In this document: positions 28,082 to 37,099 of the stretch, piece after piece
How positions within the stretch are numbered: position 1 is the first letter of the stretch
How the letters are laid out: each line of letters starts with the position of its first letter
From: DATCJA01 sp963814955
Lineage (GTDB): Bacteria; Acidobacteriota; Vicinamibacteria; Vicinamibacterales; UBA2999
Direction: 5' to 3'
Assembly: GCA_963814955.1 (NCBI GenBank)
Contig: CAWFEX010000008.1
Coordinates: 992,001 to 1,056,000, forward strand
Length of the DNA: 64,000 nt
Notes under the pieces: generated by a model
The model's input: only the letters and a program-made list of their open reading frames with translations
The model's database searches: none
What the model was told of the DNA's origin: nothing
Translations under genes and position numbers: made by a program

Positions 28082-29321
28082 TCAGCGCAGCAACATGTTC
28101 GCGACGTCCTCTCCGCCGTCGTTTGGCGCGGGAGTCACGCGGAGCACTCGGGCAAGCGCGTTGTAGATGTTCACATTCTCGAACGGAGAGACGGTCACAC
28201 CGCGTTTGAACGCGGGACCCGCCGCGACGAAGATTCCGCGCATCGACATGATTTGCGGCTCGTACCCGTGCTGGCCGGCGGCTGTACCGATGCGGCGAGC
28301 ACGGAGTTCGTTGACGGTGGATCGCCGCAGCACCTGCCACCCCTCGTCTGCCACCGCGACGATCGACGGGATTCGAGGGTTGTCGCGGTAATGCCAGCGT
28401 TCGGGCGTCGTTTCACGCCTGTAGACTTTCAAGCGTGGGTGCGCCTTCTCGAGCGCGCGGAACACCGACTCTTCTTTGCCGGGCTTCGGAATGACGGCAA
28501 GTGTGGGGTTGATGTCGACGATCTCTATGTCGTCCAGCGACACATAGTCGTCCACGACAATGACTCGAACGTTGTTGACGGCCGCCATTCCGTGATCTGA
28601 CAGGACCACAACGTTCACGGTCTCTGTGAGACCGCGACGCTCGAGGCCGCGCAGCAGGCGTCCAATATATCCATCGCCGCGCATGACCGCTTCTCGCACG
28701 GCGCGAGAATCGGGACCCTCCTCGTGGCCTGCTCTGTCAGCATCCTCAAAGTAGACCGCCAGGAGCCGCGGTCGGTCTGCCGCTGGCAGGTCCAGCCACT
28801 GGAGCACCCGGTCGACACGCGCCTCGGCGGGATAGTTGCCGTCGTACGGCGTCCAATAGCGGGGCAGCACGCCGCCGATCGGCGCCTCCGATCCCGGCCA
28901 GAACATCGTCGCCGCAGACTGGTTGGCGTGCGCCGCCGTCACCCAGATTGGCTCGCCACCCCACCACATCGGGTCGCGCACCTCGCGCGTGTTCGACGTC
29001 GTGAAGAGCCGACCCGTTGCGGGATCCTTCATCGTGTTGGCGACGATGCCGTGATGTCCGGGGTACAAACCGGTCACGATCGTGTAGTGGTTGGGAAACG
29101 TCTTCGACGGAAACGATGGAATGAGACTCTCTGCACGTACACCGCGCGCCATCAGACGTCGAAGGTTTGGCGCCGGTGCCCTCGAGTGGTAGTCCCATCG
29201 CCAGCCGTCGAAGGAGACCACGATGAGAGTTGGCGGGGACGCGTCGGGCGTACAGGTTCTGTGCACCGAGCACCCCCGCAAGAAGGGCAAAGACGGCGAC
29301 CAGGATCGGAACCCGGCGCAT
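28082..29321 (-). CDS. type I phosphodiesterase / nucleotide pyrophosphatase (ENPP-like), frameshifted
   Basis: An exported alkaline-phosphatase-superfamily phosphodiesterase. The signal peptide (MRRVPILVAVFALLAGVLGAQ) is one frame away from the mature part; the change lies near 29245. The mature part shows VVSFDGWRWDY (first metal Asp), SKTFPNHYTIVTGLYPGHHG with the nucleophilic Thr, and VVLSDHGMA (metal-binding DHG). The length, about 412 residues, is normal for ENPP relatives. Likely substrates are nucleotide or lipid phosphodiesters. The reading-frame break may be an extra base in the sequence. The REP/RAYT element begins about 40 bp upstream. Confidence 0.88.
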
Positions 29322-29360
29322 GCGTATCGAAGTCTACCGCGTATCAGAAGCCTGTAAATA

Positions 29361-29396
29361 GGGTCAGACCCGGGGTCTGACCCCGGGTCTGACCCC
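29361..29396. repeat. REP palindrome, left of RAYT
   Basis: GGGTCAGACCCGGGGTCTGACCCC and a further GGGTCTGACCCC form nested inverted repeats. The same palindrome occurs at 30207-30242 on the other side of the RAYT gene. GGGGTCAGACCCC palindromes flanking a small Y1 transposase are the classic REP-RAYT layout. Confidence 0.9.
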
Positions 29397-29544
29397 AGTG
29401 ATGGGCCGACTCGAGGAAGCAGAATTGACAATTCCATCTGGAGAACAATGCGGCCGATTTTGACACGTTCAACTGACGTTTCCGCAAACATGGCGTCATT
29501 CGACTCGACCAGCCGCGCACGAACCTTGCGCATTCGCGACGCCG

Positions 29545-30168
29545 ATGCCCCGCCGGCACCGCGTCTTTATCGAAGGAACGTCGCACCATGTCATTCAACG
29601 AGGGAACAACCGTATCGACATCTTTCGATCCCCTTCGGACTACAAGGTGTTCCTGTCCTTCGTACGCGAAGCCTCGCTCCGCTACAGGATCGACGTGCAT
29701 GCGTACGTGTTGATGACGAATCATGTGCATCTGATGGTCACACCCGCGACAGCGACCGCCCTTCCGCGCGCCATGCAGGCTGTCGGTCGACGTTATGTGC
29801 CTTACTTCAACGAAAGGTACAAGCGGACCGGGAGCCTATTTGAGGGTAGGTACCGATCGCTCGTTATCGATGAGGAATCCTATTGGGTTACATGCATGCG
29901 CTATGTGGAGCTGAACCCGGTGCGGGCGGGACTCGTCGATAGACCCGAAACGTACCGGTGGTCGAGCTACCGTTCCCATGCGACGGGGACTCCCGATGCG
30001 GTGCTCACTGATCACTACATGTACACGCGACTCGGCGACACAGCTGGCGAGCGATGTCGGAGCTGGCGAGCAATCTGTGCGCAATGCATCTCCGAGGCCG
30101 AGTTGACAGAAATACGAGGCGCGATCCACAGAGGGCACCTGCCCGACGGTCTGGTCTGCCCGAAATAA
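29545..30168 (+). mobile_element. REP-associated tyrosine transposase (RAYT)
   Basis: A 207-residue Y1 transposase (TnpA-REP). The N-terminus is MPRRHRVFIEGTSHHVIQRG, followed by the HUH metal motif TNHVHLMVTP. The helix carrying the probable catalytic Tyr is in MRYVELNPVRAGLV, and SYRSHATG follows. It lacks the inverted ends of an IS but is bracketed by REP palindromes at 29361-29396 and 30207-30242, which it is expected to bind and mobilise. The reading frame is intact, so it may still be active. Confidence 0.95.
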
Positions 30169-30206
30169 GAGCACCCTTTCACGCCCCAGCCTCGACTCGC
30201 CAGTCC

Positions 30207-30242
30207 GGGGTCAGACCCGGGGTCAGACCCCGGGTCTGACCC
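30207..30242. repeat. REP palindrome, right of RAYT
   Basis: GGGGTCAGACCCGGGGTCAG then ACCCCGGGTCTGACCC: the partner of the left REP. Its last base touches the TAA stop codon (30243-30245) of the next minus-strand gene, so that gene's mRNA ends in this hairpin. Confidence 0.88.
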
Positions 30243-31961
30243 TTAGTCCCCCGGTCGCCCCGGACTGACCGGACGTCCGAATCGGGATGCCGTGAGCGTG
30301 ACGTCGGCACGCGCCCATGCCTTCGTCAAACGGCCCTCCACCAAGGCGGCATTGGCCGTCTTGCCTTGCGCCCGAAGCGCCTGCAGCAGGCCAAACAGCG
30401 CCCAGCCATTCTCCCGATTGCGGCGCAAATCCTCCCAGTAAACGGTCTCGGCTTCCTGCGACCGGCCGGCTTCGAGCAGTATCGCCCCGAGCGCGTGGCG
30501 GGGAGGAAAATGAAACTCTGACGGCTCGGTATAGACCAGGCTGTCTTCGACGCGCACCGCCCGCGAGAGATAAGCAATCGCGCTGTCGAAATCGCCGCGC
30601 GCGGCGGCAATTTCGCCGGCCAGCATCTCCGGGGCAGGCGCCAGTGCTGCGGCGGCTGTGTTCGGCGAGAACAGCGGTTGCTTCATCGATTCATCGGCAA
30701 GCAGTTCGCGCAGACGCACGAGTTCCGCTTCCGCGGCCTCGGCGCGCCCTGTGGCTACCAGCGACAGCCCTCGCGCGTAATGCCACACTGCCCGCAGGAC
30801 CGCGTTGGGCGGCGGTTCGGGTTCCTTGAGCATTTCCTCCCAGCGCCCGAAACGAGTCAGCGTGTAGTACGGGATCATTCGGAAGCCGGCGAGGAGCGGG
30901 AGAGCAGCGAGCGCTTCGTCGTCAATCTTGGCGGCGAGGCTGCGCGCCGACTCAATCGCAATGCGGCTCTGCCCGTCGAACGTGGCTGAAAACCACAGGA
31001 AATGGATGTTGTGCGGGTAGTAGGCCATCGGGTACAGCCCCTGGGCCCGACACTGCGCGATGTAGTCCTCGTCGGCGGCAATGGCCAGCTGGTTCGCGCG
31101 CATCGCATCCGCGTAGCGGCCGACACGCTGATAAATATGGGCCGGCATGTGGACCATGTGGCCCGCCGCCGGCATCAGGGTCAGCAGGGTATCGGCCGCT
31201 TTCTCCGCTTTCTCTGGTGCGACGCTTTCCATGAGGTGGACATACATATGAAGCGCGCCCGGATGCCGCGGGTTCTTCGCGATCACCTGCTCGGTGAGCG
31301 CGACGATCTCGGCAATGCCTTCGTGCGGTGTGCCGTCGCCCTGCCAGTATCCCCACGGTCTCAGGTCCATCACCGACTCCACGTACATCATCGTGGCATC
31401 GAGATCCTGCGGATACCGGTTGCGCACCGCCCGCATTGCGGTTGCGTATGCCTGATCGCGCGATGCGCGATCCGCCGCGGCTCCTGAATACCGCTGAGCG
31501 AGCGCATCGATGTACGCCTGCTCCCTTGCGCTCGCGCGCGATTTCAGCGACAGCGCCTTCTGCACCAGCTCGTAGGCCTGTGGTTCTTCGTTGGGCTCCA
31601 TGAGCGCGTTGATGTTCGGGCCGAGCACGAGCGCCTGCCCCCAATAGGCCATCGCGAGATTCGGGTCGAGTCTCGCCGCCTCACGGAACGCGCGCCGCGC
31701 CTCAGCGTGGTTGAACGCGTACGCGAGGTTCACCCCTTGATTGATGAATCGCTGTGCGTCGCGACTTCTCGTCGACACCGTAAAGGTGTGCGTTCCGAGA
31801 TTCTGAAGGCGCGGGGCGACCGGGCCGGCCCCAGTCTGCTGCTCCTGGGGCTCCACGTAATGCACGTGGCCGCCAGGCGAGGACGTCTGCGCGCCGAGAG
31901 GCTGTACAAAAACGCCAAACGTTGTAAGTGCGGCGAAAACAACCGAGCGGAATATCACCAT
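30243..31961 (-). CDS. exported TPR-repeat protein
   Basis: A 572-residue protein: a signal peptide (MVIFRSVVFAALTTFGVFVQPLGAQ) then tandem tetratricopeptide-like helices, for example INQGVNLAYAFNHAEARRAFREAARLDPNLAMAYWG and later AIAYLSRAVRVEDSLV and AETVYWEDLRRNRENGWALFG. The HMVHMPAHIYQRVGRYADAM segment with several His residues is conserved in this acidobacterial TPR family. Its role is not known; TPR suggests protein-protein contacts in the periplasm. ATG 31961 is preferred to 31979 because the signal begins there. A REP follows the stop directly. Confidence 0.88.
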   Translation of the reverse strand: MVIFRSVVFAALTTFGVFVQPLGAQTSSPGGHVHYVEPQEQQTGAGPVAPRLQNLGTHTFTVSTRSRDAQRFINQGVNLAYAFNHAEARRAFREAARLDPNLAMAYWGQALVLGPNINALMEPNEEPQAYELVQKALSLKSRASAREQAYIDALAQRYSGAAADRASRDQAYATAMRAVRNRYPQDLDATMMYVESVMDLRPWGYWQGDGTPHEGIAEIVALTEQVIAKNPRHPGALHMYVHLMESVAPEKAEKAADTLLTLMPAAGHMVHMPAHIYQRVGRYADAMRANQLAIAADEDYIAQCRAQGLYPMAYYPHNIHFLWFSATFDGQSRIAIESARSLAAKIDDEALAALPLLAGFRMIPYYTLTRFGRWEEMLKEPEPPPNAVLRAVWHYARGLSLVATGRAEAAEAELVRLRELLADESMKQPLFSPNTAAAALAPAPEMLAGEIAAARGDFDSAIAYLSRAVRVEDSLVYTEPSEFHFPPRHALGAILLEAGRSQEAETVYWEDLRRNRENGWALFGLLQALRAQGKTANAALVEGRLTKAWARADVTLTASRFGRPVSPGRPGD

Positions 31962-32006
31962 ACAGCAATTAGATGCCACAGGTCGGCGGAGCGTTACAAT
32001 CCCGGA

Positions 32007-33329
32007 ATGGCGCGGGCACGTCGCGTGTTGCTTGCAACGTTTCTATTGGCTGTCCCGTTGTCGGGTGGCCTTGCACAGTCGCCGTCCCAGGAGCGCCCGC
32101 GTGCCGTCGTGGCGGAGCTGGACGGCATCATTCATCCCATTTCCGCTGAATACTTCACCGAGACCATCGATCAGGCAGATACGTCAGGCGCTGCCGTAGT
32201 GGTATTCATCCTGCGCACTCCGGGCGGGCTGCTCGACTCCACTCGAACGATCGTCTCCCGCATGATTACGTCCCGAGCGCCCGTCGTCGTCTTCGTCGCG
32301 CCATCCGGTGCCCGCGCGGCCTCGGCCGGCTTCGTGATCACGGTGGCTGCCGACGTCGCCGTCATGGCGCCGGGCACGCACATCGGGGCGGCCCATCCCG
32401 TGTCCGGATCGGGCCAGGAGATGGACGAAACGATGGCCAAGAAGGTCGCGTCCGATACCGCCGCATATGTTCGATCGCTTGCAGAGGCGCGCGGACGCAA
32501 CGTGCCTCTTTCTGCGGAGGCAGTACTTGAAAGCCGCGCGTTCACCGATCGCGAGGCGCTGCAAGCCTCACCACCGCTGATCGATTTCATGGCAAAGGAC
32601 CTCGACGATCTGCTGCGCCAGCTTGATGGCAGAACCGTCAAACGCTTCGACGGGCGAACGACGACGATCGAAACGACCAACGCCGAAGTCGTTCGCGTGG
32701 ACATGACACGGCGTCAGCAGTTTCTCAGCGCGATTGCACACCCTCAGATTGCCTATCTGCTGCTGACGCTCGGGATGCTGGGCCTCACAATCGAATTGTG
32801 GAACCCTGGTGCCATCGTGCCTGGTGTGGTGGGCGGGCTGTCCTTGCTGCTCGCGTTCTTCGCCCTTCAGATTCTGCCCGTAAACACGACAGGCCTGCTG
32901 CTGATTCTGTTCGGCCTCGGATTACTTGTTCTCGAGCTGAAAGTTCCGAGCTTCGGCATTCTTGGGATCGGCGGCGCAGTCAGCCTGCTGATCGGGTCGA
33001 TCATGATGACGCGTCACACGCCGGGCGTCACCGTGAGCCTTGGCATCATTGTGCCCGCCGTTCTCGCCGTCACCGCCATCGTGTTGTTCCTCGGCCGACT
33101 GGCGCTCGCCGCGCAGGCACGGCCACCCACATCAGGCGTCGAAGGGCTCCTGGGATCGGAAGGGTGGACACGAATGGCCCTCGCGCCCGACAGCCCGGGA
33201 CAAATCGACGTGCATGGGGAAATCTGGCGCGCATACAGCCGCGAGCCGGTGCCGGCAGGTGCGAAGGTGCGTGTCGTTGAAGTCAACGGGCTCACGCTGC
33301 TCGTCGAACCGGCCCCTTCGACGCAGTAA
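32007..33329 (+). CDS. NfeD-like membrane serine protease
   Basis: A 440-residue NfeD of the long type. A signal peptide is followed by a ClpP-class serine-protease domain (IIHPISAEYFTETI, PSGARAASAGF with the active-site Ser, and LIDFMAKD), four membrane helices (QIAYLLLTLGMLGLTIELWNPG and onward) and a C-terminal OB-like NfeD domain (LLGSEGWTRMAL). ATG 32007 begins the signal peptide. NfeD with a slipin/stomatin partner forms a membrane quality-control protease; the slipin gene follows 11 bp later, confirming the pair. Confidence 0.95.
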   Translation: MARARRVLLATFLLAVPLSGGLAQSPSQERPRAVVAELDGIIHPISAEYFTETIDQADTSGAAVVVFILRTPGGLLDSTRTIVSRMITSRAPVVVFVAPSGARAASAGFVITVAADVAVMAPGTHIGAAHPVSGSGQEMDETMAKKVASDTAAYVRSLAEARGRNVPLSAEAVLESRAFTDREALQASPPLIDFMAKDLDDLLRQLDGRTVKRFDGRTTTIETTNAEVVRVDMTRRQQFLSAIAHPQIAYLLLTLGMLGLTIELWNPGAIVPGVVGGLSLLLAFFALQILPVNTTGLLLILFGLGLLVLELKVPSFGILGIGGAVSLLIGSIMMTRHTPGVTVSLGIIVPAVLAVTAIVLFLGRLALAAQARPPTSGVEGLLGSEGWTRMALAPDSPGQIDVHGEIWRAYSREPVPAGAKVRVVEVNGLTLLVEPAPSTQ

Positions 33330-33340
33330 GGAGAAGACGC

Positions 33341-34106
33341 ATGGAAGGCTTGACGATCTCCCCCACTTTGATCCTCATTGTGGTGCTTGCGTTCTACCTG
33401 ATCACTTCAATCCAGATCCTGAACGAGTACCGAGCGCGGCGTGATCTTCCGACTTGGGAAGCTCCTGCCGCAACCCAAAGGTCCGGGCATCATCTTCGTT
33501 TTCAGGCCGATCGATCGGATCGTTCGCATCAGCCTCAGGACCATTGTCCTGGACGTGCCACCGCAGGACATCATCACGCGAGACAACGTGTCGGTGAAGG
33601 TCAACGCCGTCGTCTATTTCCGGGTGATCGATTCACGGAACGCGGTCGTGGAAGTCGAGAATTACATGTACGCGACGTCGCAGCTTGCGCAGACGACGCT
33701 GCGAAGCGTGCTCGGGCAGGCGGAGCTCGACGATCTGCTGGCACAGCGCGAGCGACTCAACCAGCAACTGCAGACCATCCTCGACAATCGGACCGATCCA
33801 TGGGGCATCAAGGTGTCGGCGGTAGAGGTGAAGCACGTGGATCTGCCGCAGGACATGCAGCGCGCGATGGCTCGTCAGGCGGAAGCCGAACGCGAGAAAC
33901 GCGCCAAGATCATCCACGCAGAGGGCGAGCTGATCGCGTCTGAGAAGCTGGCGCAGGCGGCGGGCGTGATCGACCGCGAGCCGGCCGCCATGACGCTGCG
34001 CTACCTGCAGACGCTGACGGAGATCGCGGCAGAGCAGAACTCCACGATCATCTTTCCGTTGCCGATTGAACTGATGCGGATGCTGCGCGACCGCAACACC
34101 ACGTAA
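33341..34106 (+). CDS. slipin / stomatin-like membrane protein, frameshifted
   Basis: A SPFH-domain protein of about 254 residues. The first frame gives a membrane helix, LTISPTLILIVVLAFYLITS, and ends in NEY. The second frame starts ERGVIFRLGKLLPQPKGPGI, then VDVPPQDIITRDNVSVKVNAVVYFRV, then the coiled REKRAKIIHAEGELIASEKLAQAA. An extra C in TACCGAGCG at about 33430 explains the split; without it the sequence reads NEYERGVIF, the family norm. Slipins scaffold NfeD; the two genes form one operon. Confidence 0.92.
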
Positions 34107-34122
34107 TCGCGCACTCGGTCGG

Positions 34123-34872
34123 ATGGCTTCGTATTCCTGGACCGATCCGGCGGTCCTCACCTTCATCGCGATTCCGTTCGGGCTCGTTGCCGCCCTCCTC
34201 TGGTGCGTCGATACCGCGTCGAGCCGTCTCGACGAAACACCTGCGAACCGACATTTGGCGATGGCTGGGACGGCCGTCGGGGCGGCGGCGTGGATGACTG
34301 CGACGTGGGCCGCCGCCGCGAGTGGCGTGCTGCGGCAATGGGAAGCCACACCACCGCCGTTTGTCGTTCTCGTGACCGCAATCGTCGGGCTCGCGTCGGC
34401 AATCGCCTTCAGCAGGTACGGCTGGCGCCTGGCGGCGGGCCTGCCAATTTCGTTGCTGATCGCAATCCAGGGCTTCCGGCTGCCCTTGGAGCTGGCGATG
34501 CACCGGATGTACGAGCGCGGCGTGATGCCGGTGCAAATGAGCTACTCGGGACGCAACTTCGACATCATTACCGGCTTCTCTGCGTTCGTGGTCGCGTGGC
34601 TCGTCGCGCGCGGCCACGGCGGGCGTTGGTTGATCGTCGCGTGGAACGTACTTGGCCTCGGCTTGCTCATCAACGTCGTGACTGTCGCGATCCTCTCGAC
34701 GCCGCGGTTCCGTTACTTCGGCGACGATCAGCTCAATGTCTGGGTCACTTACCCACCGTTCGTCTGGCTGCCGGCGGTCATGGTGCTGGCAGCCCTCGCT
34801 GGACATCTCCTTATCTTTCGAGCGGTTGGTGCTCCCATTCGTCCGCCCTCCCGCACGCGAGAAAGGCAGTAA
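34123..34872 (+). CDS. hypothetical integral membrane protein
   Basis: A 249-residue protein with about seven hydrophobic helices (LTFIAIPFGLVAALLWCV, VVLVTAIVGLASAIAFS, GLPISLLIAIQGFRLPLELAM, IVAWNVLGLGLLINVVTVAILS and others). It belongs to no family I can name. It follows the slipin gene after 16 bp, so it may be part of the operon. Confidence 0.78.
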   Translation: MASYSWTDPAVLTFIAIPFGLVAALLWCVDTASSRLDETPANRHLAMAGTAVGAAAWMTATWAAAASGVLRQWEATPPPFVVLVTAIVGLASAIAFSRYGWRLAAGLPISLLIAIQGFRLPLELAMHRMYERGVMPVQMSYSGRNFDIITGFSAFVVAWLVARGHGGRWLIVAWNVLGLGLLINVVTVAILSTPRFRYFGDDQLNVWVTYPPFVWLPAVMVLAALAGHLLIFRAVGAPIRPPSRTRERQ

Positions 34873-34905
34873 GATCGGTCGCCTCGCATCCGCGGTGAAG
34901 AACGC

Positions 34906-36099
34906 ATGAAGCGCAGTCTCAATCGCATCCTGACCACGCACACGGGAAGCCTTGTACGACCTCCACAGTTGCTCGAGTTCGCCCGCGCACGGCAGAAAGG
35001 CGGCTCAATCGATCAGCACGCGTTCGACTCCACGCTGACGGAGGCAGTCCGCGATGTCGTGGCGCGGCAGGCGGCGGCCGGCATCGATGTGCCGAACGAC
35101 GGTGAGTTTGGAAAATCAACGAGCTGGTCGCTCTATGTGTTGAAGAGATTGGCCGGATTTGAAATGCGCGAGGTCAAGGGCGCCAATCCTTTCGCGCGTG
35201 GCGCCGATCGAGCGAAGTTCCGTGAGTTCTACGATGAGCTGGAAGGTCGCGGCGACGGCAAAGACTGGTCGAACGTCACCAGATTCGACGCGGTGTGCGT
35301 AGGCGACATCACATACAACGGTCTTTTCGAGCTGCAGCGCGACATCGACAATCTCAAGGCCGCCACAGCAGCTGCCGGAGTTGACGAGGCGTTTCTTCCC
35401 GTGGCGGCGCCATCCAGCGCCATTCCGGATCGCAAGAACGAGCACTACAAAACGGACGACGATCTCGTCGTGGCGCTCGCCGAAGCGCTGCGGACCGAAT
35501 ATCGATCTATCGTCGATGCCGGATTTCTACTCCAGGTGGACGACGCCCGGGCGGCGGTGACCTACGATCGCATGGTTCCGCCCGCGAGTTTCGAGGAGTA
35601 CTATCAGTGGCTGGCTCGTCACGTTGAGATTCTCAATCACGCCCTCGAAGGAATTCCTCAGGATCGGGTTCGCTACCATGTGTGCTGGGGAAGCTGGCCG
35701 GGACCACACACCACTGATGTTCCGCTTCGGAAAATCGTCGATCTGATTCTGAAGGTCAATGCCGGTGCATATCTGCTGGAGGCGGCAAATCCACGTCACG
35801 AACACGAGTGGAAGGTGTGGCAGGACGTGAAGCTGCCGGCCGGCAAAATTCTGGTGCCCGGAGTGATCAGCCACGGCACGAACGTCGTGGAGCATCCCGA
35901 GCTCGTCGCCGAACGTCTGACCCGCTTTGCCTCATGCGTTGGCAGGGAGAATCTGATTGCCGGCACCGATTGCGGGTTTGCACAGGAGGAGCTCAACCGG
36001 CGCGTTCATCCGACTGTTATGTGGGCGAAGCTCGAGGCGATGGTCGAAGGGGCGCGAATCGCGAGCCGGCAGTTGTGGGGCGCCCCGGTTTCCGTTTAG
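34906..36099 (+). CDS. cobalamin-independent methionine synthase-like (MetE C-terminal-type) protein
   Basis: A 397-residue UROD/MetE-like barrel. It begins ILTTHTGSLVRPP, has GEFGKSTSW, and carries the zinc ligands HVCWGSWPGP (His-x-Cys) and GTDCGFAQE (Cys). It lacks the N-terminal half of MetE, as do archaeal-type methionine synthases and epoxyalkane:coenzyme M transferases. The reaction is probably a methyl or thiol transfer to a zinc-bound thiolate; the substrate is open. A bicupin gene lies convergent downstream. Confidence 0.88.
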   Translation: MKRSLNRILTTHTGSLVRPPQLLEFARARQKGGSIDQHAFDSTLTEAVRDVVARQAAAGIDVPNDGEFGKSTSWSLYVLKRLAGFEMREVKGANPFARGADRAKFREFYDELEGRGDGKDWSNVTRFDAVCVGDITYNGLFELQRDIDNLKAATAAAGVDEAFLPVAAPSSAIPDRKNEHYKTDDDLVVALAEALRTEYRSIVDAGFLLQVDDARAAVTYDRMVPPASFEEYYQWLARHVEILNHALEGIPQDRVRYHVCWGSWPGPHTTDVPLRKIVDLILKVNAGAYLLEAANPRHEHEWKVWQDVKLPAGKILVPGVISHGTNVVEHPELVAERLTRFASCVGRENLIAGTDCGFAQEELNRRVHPTVMWAKLEAMVEGARIASRQLWGAPVSV

Positions 36100-36225
36100 C
36101 GCCCCCGCGCACGCGACGCGCAGCCGACGCGCAGCCGACGCGCACGCTAAAGCGTGCGCTCTACATATGCGCGGCCACGGACGACGAATATTTCCGTAGC
36201 GCGCAGGTTTCAGCCTGCGCGACCG
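36100..36225. repeat. intergenic region with two GTAG-type stem-loops
   Basis: Between convergent genes. Stem-loop one: GCGCACGCT-AA-AGCGTGCGC (36140-36159), followed by TCTAC. Stem-loop two: GTAG, then CGCGCAGG-TTTCAG-CCTGCGCG (36200-36221). An 8-9 bp direct repeat (GCAGCCGACGC, three partial copies, 36118-36142) precedes them. These have the form of the dispersed stem-loop family also seen at 53408, 61062 and probably 12708. Confidence 0.75.
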
Positions 36226-37056
36226 TCAGCTCTGGACCCAGAGCTTCGGCTTCCCGGTTCCGTCGTCAGTCCCCTTGATGTACCAGTTCTTCCCCAGCGG
36301 ATCGTGGTCCATCGTCGTGACGAAGTCGAAGGGCGCCTGGAATTCGATGTAATCGAAACCGGTCTCGGACGCGATCAACTGATGCCACTCGCCAGCCGGA
36401 ATGAGCACGAGACTGCCCGGACCAACAGGCAGGCTGCCCGTATCGTGTTTCACTTCCCCGGTTCCCTTCTCGATGAAGTAGAAGTGCTCCGGCGTGATGG
36501 CGCTGGTCTTCGAGCGGTTGTGGACGTGCCGCGGAGAATACGCATGCGGCCCGTAGTGCATGCGGCCAAGCTGCAGATCCCAGGAACCCGACAGGCCCGT
36601 CTCCTTGTTAACCCAGAAGGTCCGCTCGCGGAACCCTTTCTCGTCAATCAGCGCCCGAAGCTTCGCCTCTTCGAAGAAGTAACCAGCGGGCGCCGCGTCG
36701 GCTGCCGGCTTGCCCGTGTGCTTGGGCACGCTCACGAGGAGAAGGATCACGGGTGTTCCAGACGCTGTGACCGTGGCGTCCTCTGATGGCTCCAAATAGA
36801 CGCCCACACGTCGCTGGGCGGTGTGTTCGGCGATCGCGCCCGCCTTCGAGTGGGTGATTTTGACGTCTCTCCCTTCCAGGATGTAGGCGACCTGCGTTCG
36901 ATCGCTGGCCGCAATGCGACAAGTCCGTCCGGGATCAACTTCTGCCACTGCAACATGAACCCTGGTCCCGTCCTCGGAGGGAAGGAGCATGTTCCTCAGG
37001 TGCCCTTCGGGAATCGCAGTCCGGGTTTTGTTTTCGATGTCCAGCACTCTGATCAT
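36226..37056 (-). CDS. bicupin family protein
   Basis: A 276-residue protein with two cupin folds. The first has VAEVDPGRTCRIA and VAYILEGRDVKI; the second has HYGPHAYSPRHVHNRSK (His ligands), EHFYFIEKGTGEV and GSLVLIPAGEWHQL. Bicupins of this kind bind a metal, and many are dioxygenases or isomerases; the specific reaction is not visible. The gene is followed 43 bp later by the M1 peptidase end on the same strand. Confidence 0.85.
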   Translation of the reverse strand: MIRVLDIENKTRTAIPEGHLRNMLLPSEDGTRVHVAVAEVDPGRTCRIAASDRTQVAYILEGRDVKITHSKAGAIAEHTAQRRVGVYLEPSEDATVTASGTPVILLLVSVPKHTGKPAADAAPAGYFFEEAKLRALIDEKGFRERTFWVNKETGLSGSWDLQLGRMHYGPHAYSPRHVHNRSKTSAITPEHFYFIEKGTGEVKHDTGSLPVGPGSLVLIPAGEWHQLIASETGFDYIEFQAPFDFVTTMDHDPLGKNWYIKGTDDGTGKPKLWVQS

Positions 37057-37099
37057 GGCTGTGCGCTCTCTGGAGAATCCTATGACACGTCAGCGGAGA

